A stretch of 5,520 bases of DNA from Acidimicrobiaceae bacterium (GCA_003131945.1 PKWD01000047.1:2779-8298), one strand, 5' to 3'. Shown: positions 1 through 5,520, counted from the first letter of the stretch. Notes: a model not told the origin generated them from the sequence alone. A program made the numbers and translations.

Positions 1-188
1 ACCACCTTCTCGTCGGGGGCCTCGAGGATGGTGGCGAAGTCGTAGGGCCCGAGCAGGGCCCACTGGGACACCACGCGGACGCCCATGGCTTCGACCTCGC
101 CGTTGACCGCTTTCAGTCGCTCGGGGTTCTCGCGCAGGGTGGCCATGCCCTCGGGCCCGAGTGTCGACAACATGAGGTACATCGGCAT
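1..188 (-). CDS. GYD domain-containing protein (N-terminal part, cut by window edge)
   Basis: The reverse strand reads open from an ATG at 188 to the window edge, giving 62 codons that begin MPMYLMLSTLGPEGMATL. The pattern of a short beta strand, an ENPERLKAVN helix, VEAMGVRVVSQWALLGPYDF and then ILEAPDEK matches the GYD family, small (about 100-residue) proteins resembling alpha-beta barrel dimers, with the G-P-Y-D-F signature at residues 47-51. Family members have no firmly established biochemical role. The start is preceded by an AGG about 8 nt upstream, and a second in-frame ATG lies at 182, so the start could be 6 nt shorter. The gene begins 14 bp after the stop of the RpiB-like gene on the same strand and is probably co-transcribed with it. 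The C-terminal part lies outside the window, so no claim is made about its end. The family call is confident; the function is unknown. Confidence 0.85.
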   Translation of the reverse strand, partial: MPMYLMLSTLGPEGMATLRENPERLKAVNGEVEAMGVRVVSQWALLGPYDFATILEAPDEKV

Positions 189-202
189 AGAAGCAACCTA
201 TC

Positions 203-616
203 TCAGGGCTCTTCGAGGCGGGCGATGAGGGGGAGCTCGGCGGCGTCGGATTCTGTCGACAGGAAGGCGTCGATCATCTCCCGTGCCACGGTGGGCGAGG
301 TGAGCCGCAGACCGAAGGCCAGGACATTGGCGTCGTTCCACCTCCGGGCTCCCTCCACCGTGGTCGCGTCGGTACACAGGGCGGCGCGTACGCCGGGGAC
401 CTTGTTGGCGGCGATGGAGACGCCGGTGCCGGTCCAGCAACAGACGACACCCCGGTCGGCGCGTCCGGCCGCCACGGCCTCACCCACGGCCCGGCCGACC
501 TCGGGCCATGGCTCACCGGGTGCCACACGCTCGACGTCGTGGCCTCGCTGGGCCAGATCGACGACCACGGCGTCGGTCAAGGAGGTTTCTTCGTCGGTGC
601 CGAAGGCGATCCGCAT
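203..616 (-). CDS. RpiB/LacA/LacB-family sugar-phosphate isomerase-like protein
   Basis: This 137-residue protein has the Rossmann-like fold pattern of type B ribose-5-phosphate isomerases and LacA/LacB galactose-6-phosphate isomerases, which interconvert aldose and ketose phosphates in the cytoplasm and are usually about 140-150 residues long. It opens with MRIAFGTD, carries CCWTGTGVSIAANKVPG at residues 59-75 (family form C-G-T-G-x-G-x-S-I-A-A-N-K) and has NDANVLAFGLR at 94-104. The cysteine that acts as base in E. coli-type RpiB is present (Cys60). Other usual active-site positions differ: the D-H motif near the N terminus is D-E (residues 8-9), the glycine after the cysteine is Trp61, and the His of the H-N-D motif is Trp93. 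The true substrate may therefore not be ribose 5-phosphate. The reading frame stays open upstream to 826, but that part overlaps the synthetase gene and is not family-like, so the ATG at 616 is chosen. No clear ribosome site precedes it; it starts 26 bp after the upstream stop, which suits translational coupling. Confidence 0.85.
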   Translation of the reverse strand: MRIAFGTDEETSLTDAVVVDLAQRGHDVERVAPGEPWPEVGRAVGEAVAAGRADRGVVCCWTGTGVSIAANKVPGVRAALCTDATTVEGARRWNDANVLAFGLRLTSPTVAREMIDAFLSTESDAAELPLIARLEEP

Positions 617-642
617 GGGTGGAACGCTAATGGTGCTGCCGC

Positions 643-2187
643 CTACGGGGAACGCAGATCGACCCGTCGCACCTTGCCCATGGCGTTGCGGGGCAGTTCG
701 TCGACGAAGTGCACGCGCCGGGGCCGCTTGTAGGGAGCGAGAAGACCGGCGGCAAAGGTGAGCAGTTCCTCGCTCGTTGGTGGGCGTCCGTCGGTCACGA
801 CCCAGGCCGTCACCGCCTCGCCCCACTCGTCGGAGGGGGTGCCGGTGACCGCCGCCTCGGCCACGGCCGGGTGCATCAGGAGCACGTCCTCCACCTCGAC
901 CGGGTAGACGTTGTAGCCCCCGGACACGATGAGGTCGGAGGCCCGGCCCTTGATGCTCACGTAGCCGTCGTCCACGACGGCCAGGTCCTCGGTGCGGAAC
1001 CAGCCGTCGGCCAGCCGCTCGGCGGTGGCAGCGGGGCGCTCCCAGTAGCCACCGAAGACGGTCGGTCCCCGGACGAGGATCTCCTCGCCGTCGAAGTCGA
1101 CGTCCACGCCGGGAAAAGGAAAGCCGATCGTCCCCGGCCGCCTGTCAGCGTCATAGGGATTGGAGATGGTCATGAGCGTCTCGGTCATGCCGTAGCGCTC
1201 GAGGACGTCGGTCCCGCCGTCTTCCAGGATCCGGCCGTGCAGTTCGGCGGCCAGAGGGGCCGACCCCGACACGGCCAGCCGCAGACGCGACAGCTCGCCG
1301 ACCCGGGCCGATCCGGCCAGCCGGTGGTACATGGTGGGGACGCCGAAGAACATGGTCGCCTGGTGGGCGGCACAGGCGTCGAGAACAGCCTCGGCATCGA
1401 AGCGGGGAAGAAGGACGACGGAGGATCCGCGCAGAAGAGAGGTGTACAGAGCGACGCAGAGTCCGTGGCCGTGAAAGATCGGTAGGGCGTGGACCAGGCG
1501 GTCCTCCGGTTCCCAGCGCCAGGCGACACTGACCGATTCGCTGTTGGCCAAGACGTTGCCGTGACTGAGGACCGCCCCCTTGGGGGCACCCGTCGTTCCC
1601 GACGTGTAGGCGATGAGGGCGGGATCCTGCGGAGCGGAGGCATCGAGTCGGTCGGCATCGGGCATGGCCGCAGTGCCCGACTTCTCACCGGCCCGGGGAC
1701 CGCCGGCAACCAGCTGCAGATCGGCGGACATCACAGGTAAGGGCGCGGTAGCCGCCTCCGCCACCCAGCGCGCCCGATCAGGGTCGTCGACCACAGCGGC
1801 GACCGGACGCACATCGCCCACGATGTGGGCCAGCTCCCGCGCCGTGTAGGCGGCGTTGGTGGGAACGACTACGAGCCCGGCGCGCAGCGCGGCGATATTG
1901 ACGACGACGGCCGGGAGCGACGAGCCTGTGCACCACAGCAGACGATCTCCGGGTCCGAGTCCCATGTCCCGGAGTGTCAGCGCCGCTCGTCGGGTGCGAT
2001 CGTCGAGCTCGCCGGCCGAGATCCAGCGGGCGGCGTCGCCGGCGCCGACGTCATAGATGATTGGAGCCGACGGGTCGGCCGCCCAGACGTCAGCCCAGGC
2101 GGCAGGGAGACTGCCACGGGCGGTCAGATCCTCGACCTTCAGATCGCTGCCGGCGGGCAGGTGCTCACGCCAGTGACGAGGAGGCAC
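643..2187 (-). CDS. MatB-like acyl-CoA synthetase (AMP-forming, class I adenylate-forming enzyme)
   Basis: The 514-residue product activates a carboxylic acid with ATP and transfers it to coenzyme A in the cytoplasm. All core motifs of the ANL superfamily are visible: the phosphate loop YTSGTTGAPKG at about residues 194-204, SGSAPL at 307-312, YGMTET at 332-337, DGWFRTED at 394-401, the hinge region KGRASDLIVSGGYNVYP at 413-429, and PRNAMGK at 499-505 with the catalytic lysine at 505. The stretch YGMTETLMTISNPYD, followed by GTIGFPFPGV, and the HGHGL segment near 239-243 resemble malonyl-CoA synthetase (MatB), so malonate or a methylmalonate-type acid is the best substrate guess; a general medium-chain ligase remains possible. 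The frame is open to an ATG at 2388, but the first 67 residues of that version are Pro/Ser-rich and unlike the family. The GTG at 2187, followed by PPRHWREHL, gives the usual family length and is preferred; its ribosome site is weak, so the start is uncertain by some tens of residues. It appears to be the first gene of the left operon. Confidence 0.88.
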   Translation of the reverse strand: MPPRHWREHLPAGSDLKVEDLTARGSLPAAWADVWAADPSAPIIYDVGAGDAARWISAGELDDRTRRAALTLRDMGLGPGDRLLWCTGSSLPAVVVNIAALRAGLVVVPTNAAYTARELAHIVGDVRPVAAVVDDPDRARWVAEAATAPLPVMSADLQLVAGGPRAGEKSGTAAMPDADRLDASAPQDPALIAYTSGTTGAPKGAVLSHGNVLANSESVSVAWRWEPEDRLVHALPIFHGHGLCVALYTSLLRGSSVVLLPRFDAEAVLDACAAHQATMFFGVPTMYHRLAGSARVGELSRLRLAVSGSAPLAAELHGRILEDGGTDVLERYGMTETLMTISNPYDADRRPGTIGFPFPGVDVDFDGEEILVRGPTVFGGYWERPAATAERLADGWFRTEDLAVVDDGYVSIKGRASDLIVSGGYNVYPVEVEDVLLMHPAVAEAAVTGTPSDEWGEAVTAWVVTDGRPPTSEELLTFAAGLLAPYKRPRRVHFVDELPRNAMGKVRRVDLRSP

Positions 2188-2344
2188 GGTCGGGAACAGT
2201 ACCAAGAGCCTCGCCACCGCGGTCGTTGGCGTTTGCGAGATCCTCCGCGGCGCGAGTAATGGCAGGGCTGCCTCTTTCGGGGCGGAGGCCGGTGGGTCAT
2301 CGTGGTCGCAGGCAGGCCATGGGACTGGTAGCGAACCGAGATTT

Positions 2345-2369
2345 TTCGACGGCGTCGAAGACCCCTTCG
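2345..2369. repeat. Nested inverted repeats, possible operator
   Basis: TTCGAC, a 3-bp centre GGC, then GTCGAA form a perfect 6-bp inverted repeat (2345-2359). Overlapping its right arm, CGAAG and CTTCG flank ACCC (2356-2369). The pair lies 66-90 bp upstream of the beta-helix gene. A regulator-binding site is a guess from position and symmetry. It is not a usable terminator, since on neither strand is the hairpin followed by a T-run. Confidence 0.3.
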
Positions 2370-2420
2370 TCAATCCCGACGATGCCACGAATGCCCCATC
2401 ACCCCTAACGTGAGCCCACA

Positions 2421-2426
2421 GGGGAG
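2421..2426 (+). promoter_or_regulatory. Ribosome binding site of the beta-helix gene
   Basis: GGGGAG lies 8 nt before the ATG at 2435. This is the best Shine-Dalgarno match in the window, and it decides that start over the in-frame ATG codons at 2444 and 2480. Confidence 0.75.
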
Positions 2427-2434
2427 AGCATCAC

Positions 2435-4171
2435 ATGCGAGATATGTCGAGGCGAGGAAGGGCGAAACTCGGGGCCCGAATGGCGCCCCGGCTCGTCGCC
2501 GCCGGCCTCGTGACGGGGCTCGCCACCTTCTCCTTGGCCGTCATTCCGGCCCCGATCGCCGCCGCGGCCACTGACACAGTGACGAACTGCGCCGGTTCCG
2601 GTGCCGGTTCCCTGCCTTATGAAGTGCAGAACGCCGTCTCCGGGGACACCGTCACCTTCTCGGTCTCCTGCCCGCCGAGCTCGCCCATCGTGCTCAGTAG
2701 CGCCATCGACATCACCGAGAACCTCACGATCAACGGGCCGGGGGCGAGCAACTTGGCTTTGACCGGGTGTTGCGCCATCGTCATCTTCCAGGTCGACTCG
2801 GGAGTCACCGCCACCATCTCCGGGCTTACCATCGAGAACAACAACGTGTCGGCTCCCAAGTACCTCATCGTGAACCCCGGCGGTATTGACAACAACGGCA
2901 CGCTCACCCTCACCGACAGCACGTTGTCGAACAACAGCGCCGGCTACGAAGGCAACGGCGGTGGCATCGAGAACGGCGGCACGCTCACCGTCATTGGCAG
3001 CACCCTGTCGGACAACGTTGCCGGCGGCGAAGACGGCGGCGGCGGCATCTGGAACGATGGAGGCACGCTGACCGTCACCGACAGCACCCTGTCGGGTAAC
3101 GGCGGAGGAAACGGCGGAGGCATCAGCAACGACGGAGGCACGGTGACGGTCACCGACAGCACCCTGGCTGGCAACGACGCCTATGACGGGGGCGGCGTCG
3201 GTGGTGGAATCGACAACAAAGCCGGCACGGTGACCGTCGTCGGCAGCACCTTGTCGAACAACACCTCGATCGCCCCGGGAGGCGGCATCTACAACTCCGG
3301 CACTCTGAATGCAGCGGCCACCATCGTCGCCGAGAGCGGATCAGAGGAAGACTGCTCGGGGACGATCACCGATCGGGGTTACAACATCGACGACGACGGC
3401 ACCTGTGGGTTCAGCGCCCCGAGCGTCAGCCAATCGACCAGCCTGGACGGCACCCTCGGACCCCTGGCCGACAACGGCGGTCCCACCGAGACCATCGCCT
3501 TGCTCCCAGGCAGCCCCGCCAGCCGAGCAGTGACGAGCACGGCGCTGTGTTCGACTCCCGATCAGCGAGGCATCGTGCGACCAACGCCCTGCGACATCGG
3601 TGCCTACCAGTTCTCCACCAACGATCTGAGTCAGACCATCGCATTCACCTCGACCCCACCCTCATCGGGCTTTGTCGGCGGTCCTGCCTATGCGGCCTCG
3701 GCCACGGCGTCCTCCGGTCTTCCGGTGGTGCTGGGCGTCGATGTCTCGGCAGTATCGGTGTGCTCGCTCTCGGGCGACGAGGTCAGCTTCACAGGCACGG
3801 GAACGTGCACCATCGCCGCCAACCAGGTCGGCGATGCGACGTACCTGGCTGCGCCTCAGGTGACGCAGAGCTTCAGCGTCACTCGAGCGCCCGGAGCCAT
3901 CACCAGCCGGGACAAGGCCACTGCCACCGCCGGATCGCCCTTTTCGTTCATGGTGACCACAACGGGATCTCCGGTGCCGAAGATCACGACGAGAGGCACG
4001 CTGCCCAAGCACCTCAGATTCGTCGACAACCACAACGGCACGGCCTCGATCTCCGGGACAGCCGTGACGTCGGGCGTCTATCACCTGAGTATCACGGCCA
4101 GGTTCGGCCATGGCTCGACAAGATACGTGGTGATAGAAGCGTTCACCCTGAAGGTTGAGCCACACGAATAA
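2435..4171 (+). CDS. Secreted right-handed beta-helix protein with choice-of-anchor Q-type and Ig-like domains
   Basis: The 578-residue protein starts with a long basic n-region (residues 1-19), a hydrophobic stretch (about 20-37) and a likely signal peptidase I site after the AAAA at 42-45, so it is exported. Residues 50-110 match the start of polymorphic outer-membrane-type beta-helix proteins (T-N-C-x-G-S-G-x-G-S-L, then V-T-F-x-x-x-C and L-T-I-N-G-P-G). Residues 149-299 hold six GGI-x-N ... GTLTVTDSTLSNN repeats that would stack as beta-helix turns. LGPLADNGGPTETIALLPGSPA followed by DQRG and CDIGAYQF (about 341-393) is the hallmark end of choice-of-anchor Q domains. Residues 399-483 form an Ig-like/MBG-type module (QTIAFTSTPP, SATASSGLPV, GTGTCTIAANQ), and 485-574 resemble a putative Ig (He_PIG) module. 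Ten cysteines fall mostly in pairs, fitting disulfides outside the cell. There is no LPXTG motif and no C-terminal membrane helix, so it is released or held by unknown contacts. Adhesion or glycan binding is plausible but unproven. It appears to be a single-gene transcript. Confidence 0.85.
   Translation: MRDMSRRGRAKLGARMAPRLVAAGLVTGLATFSLAVIPAPIAAAATDTVTNCAGSGAGSLPYEVQNAVSGDTVTFSVSCPPSSPIVLSSAIDITENLTINGPGASNLALTGCCAIVIFQVDSGVTATISGLTIENNNVSAPKYLIVNPGGIDNNGTLTLTDSTLSNNSAGYEGNGGGIENGGTLTVIGSTLSDNVAGGEDGGGGIWNDGGTLTVTDSTLSGNGGGNGGGISNDGGTVTVTDSTLAGNDAYDGGGVGGGIDNKAGTVTVVGSTLSNNTSIAPGGGIYNSGTLNAAATIVAESGSEEDCSGTITDRGYNIDDDGTCGFSAPSVSQSTSLDGTLGPLADNGGPTETIALLPGSPASRAVTSTALCSTPDQRGIVRPTPCDIGAYQFSTNDLSQTIAFTSTPPSSGFVGGPAYAASATASSGLPVVLGVDVSAVSVCSLSGDEVSFTGTGTCTIAANQVGDATYLAAPQVTQSFSVTRAPGAITSRDKATATAGSPFSFMVTTTGSPVPKITTRGTLPKHLRFVDNHNGTASISGTAVTSGVYHLSITARFGHGSTRYVVIEAFTLKVEPHE
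2879..3331 (+). repeat. Six in-frame tandem repeats of about 25-29 codons
   Basis: The repeat units begin at residues 149, 176, 203, 228, 257 and 283, each with Gly-Gly-Ile-x-Asn and most continuing GT(L/V)TVxxSTLSxN with a variable Gly/Asn-rich link. The last unit is degenerate. Units three and four share an identical 18-bp stretch (3074-3091 and 3149-3166, 75 bp apart), and neighbouring units differ from it by only a few bases, which suggests fairly recent duplication or gene conversion. Each unit most likely makes one or more coils of the beta-helix. Confidence 0.85.
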
Positions 4172-4192
4172 CCGTCGCTAGCCGCACGCTCG

Positions 4193-4208
4193 GAGTCTCA
4201 GAGTCTCG
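4193..4208. repeat. Short tandem direct repeat between convergent genes
   Basis: GAGTCTCA is followed directly by GAGTCTCG, two 8-bp units differing at the last base, in the 44-bp gap between the stop codons of the two convergent genes (4172-4215). No stem-loop with a T-run is present in the gap, so neither gene has a recognisable intrinsic terminator here. The repeat may be chance. Confidence 0.3.
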
Positions 4209-4215
4209 AAGGTAC

Positions 4216-4788
4216 CTAACTCCCGGCGTTGTTGGCCGCCATGAAGGCATGGGTGGACTGCACGGCGATCAGGCACCGGGCCGGAGAGCCCAGCTGCGCA
4301 TCGATGGGAACAGTCACCTTCCAGGGGCCATTCCCCTCCATGGTGAAAGGGTGCTCAGCCCCCAGTGCGGCAACTTGGATGGATTGTTCGCCATTCGACC
4401 CAGGAGCGGTGTCCGCATACAGCTCGACGACATCTCCGTAGCGCACGTCGGTCTCCGGCACGGAGCCGCCGCTGAAGGTGCCGAGAGCGGTGAGTAGGCC
4501 GTTCTGCTGGCCGCAGGACGAGGGCAACAGGATCGACGGGTCCTGGCCCTGTGACGACAACTGGGCGCTGACGGCGATCGGAAGGTGCTCGATGCCGGAG
4601 GTGGTAAGGGTTTTGGTCACGGGTGCCGTCGTCGTCGTGTCGTGCACCACGGTGCTGGCAGGCAATCCCGTTCCCGCCGTGGAGTCAGGAGATGGTTTCG
4701 CCGCCTGTGGACTGGCACTACATCCGCCCAGCGCGGCCGGTGCGCAGAGGATGACGAGTGCGCCTGTCCTACGGATCCACTCCCACAC
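4216..4788 (-). CDS. Putative small lipoprotein of unknown function
   Basis: I do not recognise the family. From a GTG at 4788 the product is 190 residues. It begins with a short basic n-region (VWEWIRR), a hydrophobic core (TGALVILCAPAA) and a lipobox LGGC with the candidate lipidated cysteine at residue 23, so it is probably anchored to the outer face of the cytoplasmic membrane. A Ser/Thr/Pro/Ala-rich linker (about 24-65, including DTTTTAPVTKTLTTSG) leads to a compact domain (66-190) with alternating beta-strand-like stretches and one cysteine pair (92 and 162) that could form a disulfide. The frame is open upstream to 5121, but that extension overlaps the mannosidase gene and places the signal sequence internally, so it is rejected. 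A TTG at 4806, with GGA 6 nt upstream, is an alternative start that adds six residues. The gene ends 44 bp from the convergent beta-helix gene and is divergent from the alpha-mannosidase gene. Solute binding or cell-wall sensing are guesses only. Confidence 0.7.
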   Translation of the reverse strand: MWEWIRRTGALVILCAPAALGGCSASPQAAKPSPDSTAGTGLPASTVVHDTTTTAPVTKTLTTSGIEHLPIAVSAQLSSQGQDPSILLPSSCGQQNGLLTALGTFSGGSVPETDVRYGDVVELYADTAPGSNGEQSIQVAALGAEHPFTMEGNGPWKVTVPIDAQLGSPARCLIAVQSTHAFMAANNAGS

Positions 4789-5017
4789 ATCTTCAGTGTG
4801 CCTCAAGGCGAGTCCATAGTGTGCCTGGGGCCGTCGATACCGTTCCTTCAAGACGGGGTTCCGCGCAAGAACGGCCTGTCGATCACCGGCAGGCGGACGG
4901 CTCCGACGATGGGGGCGGGCGGTACCGACGTCGCCGGGACCGGCCGGAATGGTGACCTGGACCGAAAGCGCACCCGGGGCGCCCCAGAAAGGCGGCGGAG
5001 ACGCGTAGCCTGAAGAG
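4789..5017. promoter_or_regulatory. Divergent intergenic region between lipoprotein and alpha-mannosidase genes
   Basis: These 229 bp must carry the promoters of both divergent genes. I find no convincing -35/-10 pair. A 9-bp direct repeat lies next to the lipoprotein start (4795-4826). A 10-bp GC palindrome, GGGGCGCCCC (4976-4985), lies about 30 bp before the mannosidase start but may reflect base composition. No small gene is supported. Confidence 0.45.
4795..4826. repeat. 9-bp direct repeat upstream of the lipoprotein gene
   Basis: AGTGTGCCT occurs at 4795-4803 and again at 4818-4826, a period of 23 bp or roughly two helical turns. In the direction of the lipoprotein gene it reads AGGCACACT. 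The proximal copy contains the GAGG that could serve as its ribosome site. A regulator-binding role is inferred from spacing only. Confidence 0.3.
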
Positions 5018-5520
5018 ATGGCCCCTCGGCGTGTCTCCATCGTTCCGCACACCCACTGGGATCGGGAATGGTACGAACCGTTCCAGACCTTCCGGCTGAA
5101 GCTGGTGCACCTGATCGACACGTTGCTCGACCTGCTCGAGAGCGATCCCTCGTATTCCCGGTTCCTGCTCGACGGGCAGATGGCGGTGATCGACGACTAC
5201 CTCGAGATCAGGCCGGAGAACGAGGAGAGGATCCGGGCGCTGGCGGCGGCGGGGCGGCTCTCGATGGGCCCGTGGTACATCCTCATGGACGAGTTCCTCA
5301 TCTCGGGGGAGACGATCATCCGGGATCTGCAGGCGGGACTGCGTCGGGGTGCGTCCTTCGGGGGGGCCACGGAGGTGGGATATCTCCCGGACATGTTCGG
5401 GCACATCGGGCAGATGCCGCAGATCCTGGCGCTGGCCGGCTTCGAGCATGCGGTGGTGTGGCGGGGGGTGCCCTCGGCCGTCCACAGGTCGGCCTTCCGC
5501 TGGTTTGCCCCTGATGGTTC
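5018..5520 (+). CDS. Glycoside hydrolase family 38 alpha-mannosidase (N-terminal part, cut by window edge)
   Basis: The frame from the ATG at 5018 runs open to the right edge, giving 167 complete codons of what is normally an 800-1000-residue enzyme. GH38 enzymes hydrolyse alpha-mannosidic bonds with retention and need a zinc ion. VPHTHWDREWYEPFQTFR at residues 9-26 is the N-terminal signature; by analogy with Golgi alpha-mannosidase II, His13 and Asp15 are zinc ligands. GYLPDMFGHIGQMPQIL (about 121-137) contains the expected nucleophile and zinc ligand, Asp125. GRLSMGPWYILMDEFLISGE, then WRGVP and FRWFAPDG, also fit bacterial members, some of which act on mannosyl-glycerate or on free mannan oligosaccharides. 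An in-frame TAG at 5006-5008 excludes any longer start. The purine-rich GAAGAG directly abuts the ATG, so ribosome-site spacing is poor. No signal peptide is present, so it acts in the cytoplasm. The substrate cannot be told from this fragment. Confidence 0.93.
   Translation, partial: MAPRRVSIVPHTHWDREWYEPFQTFRLKLVHLIDTLLDLLESDPSYSRFLLDGQMAVIDDYLEIRPENEERIRALAAAGRLSMGPWYILMDEFLISGETIIRDLQAGLRRGASFGGATEVGYLPDMFGHIGQMPQILALAGFEHAVVWRGVPSAVHRSAFRWFAPDG

Larger units (their letters stand above)
2188..2434. promoter_or_regulatory. Divergent intergenic region between synthetase operon and beta-helix gene
   Basis: About 250 bp separate the preferred GTG start of the minus-strand synthetase from the plus-strand ATG at 2435. 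Promoters for both directions must lie here, or within the first part of the long synthetase frame if its start is at 2388. A short T-run (2342-2346) and nested inverted repeats (2345-2369) are the only distinctive structure. A TAACGT hexamer at 2406-2411 resembles a -10 box but lacks a convincing -35 partner. No small gene, RNA or riboswitch is apparent. Confidence 0.5.

Noticed and set aside
617..826. Upstream extension of the RpiB-like frame to 826
   Set aside because: It overlaps the C-terminal end of the synthetase gene, and its Arg-rich translation is an alternative-frame artefact of high-GC DNA. The family N terminus begins at the ATG at 616.
709..1485. Long plus-strand open frame antisense to the synthetase gene
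   Set aside because: It is His/Gly/Val-rich with no domain pattern, and the opposite strand carries a complete set of ANL motifs. Long antisense frames are expected at this GC content.
2188..2388. N-terminal extension of the synthetase to the ATG at 2388
   Set aside because: The extra 67 residues are Pro/Ser-rich, do not resemble the family N terminus and would leave only 46 bp before the divergent gene. The GTG at 2187 gives normal length. The extension cannot be fully excluded.
2383..2411. Sigma-70-type promoter with TAACGT as -10 box
   Set aside because: The matching -35 position (TGCCAC) is weak and the transcript would start only a few bases before the ribosome site. It is not strong enough to annotate separately.
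2435..2570. Twin-arginine signal peptide
   Set aside because: An RR pair occurs at residues 6-7, but the following hydrophobic consensus residues are missing and the hydrophobic core is far away. A Sec signal with a long basic n-region fits better.
2879..3331. CRISPR-like array
   Set aside because: The periodic DNA repeats are in frame, vary in length and encode beta-helix turns. There are no unique spacers of even length and no cas genes.
3547..4158. Open frames in other phases over the beta-helix gene (plus and minus strand)
   Set aside because: They have biased Arg/His composition and no recognisable domains, and they lie wholly inside a gene with continuous domain structure.
4172..4215. 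Bidirectional intrinsic terminator between convergent genes
   Set aside because: The direct repeat can fold only as an imperfect palindrome with a one-base centre, and no T-run follows on either strand.
4789..5121. N-terminal extension of the lipoprotein frame to an ATG at 5121
   Set aside because: It overlaps the start of the well-supported GH38 gene on the other strand, is rich in Arg/Pro without family character, and would bury a clear lipoprotein signal sequence inside the protein.

Overview
The window is high-GC DNA with dense coding on both strands. Its codon use is strongly GC-ending, the start codons include GTG, and the gene families are typical of a free-living actinobacterium. The secreted beta-helix protein with actinobacterial-style Ig-like tails would suit an Acidimicrobiia-type lineage, but that placement is inference from style and not a marker-based assignment. 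I see no rRNA, tRNA, CRISPR array, insertion sequence or phage gene.

Layout. Positions 1-2187 hold three minus-strand genes, transcribed right to left with short gaps (26 and 14 bp), and so probably one operon. The order is a MatB-like acyl-CoA (possibly malonyl-CoA) synthetase (643-2187), a small RpiB/LacA/LacB-family protein with a substituted active site (203-616), and the N-terminal part of a GYD-domain protein (1-188, running off the left edge). A roughly 250-bp divergent intergenic region with nested inverted repeats (2188-2434) separates this operon from a plus-strand gene. That gene encodes a 578-residue secreted protein (2435-4171) with a signal peptide, a right-handed beta-helix built from six Gly-rich repeats, a C-terminal segment like choice-of-anchor Q domains, and two Ig-like modules.

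It converges, across only 44 bp, on a minus-strand gene for a small lipoprotein of unknown function (4216-4788). A second divergent region (4789-5017), with a 9-bp direct repeat next to the lipoprotein start, leads to the plus-strand N-terminal part of a glycoside hydrolase family 38 alpha-mannosidase (5018 to the right edge).

How the genes work together: the left operon looks like cytoplasmic carbon or acyl metabolism, with no pathway I can name that links all three products. The middle genes encode envelope or extracellular proteins, and the right-hand gene is for cleavage of mannose-containing glycans. No obvious defence, mobile or novel multi-gene system is visible. The points most worth checking are the substituted active site of the RpiB-like protein and the recently duplicated repeats in the beta-helix protein.
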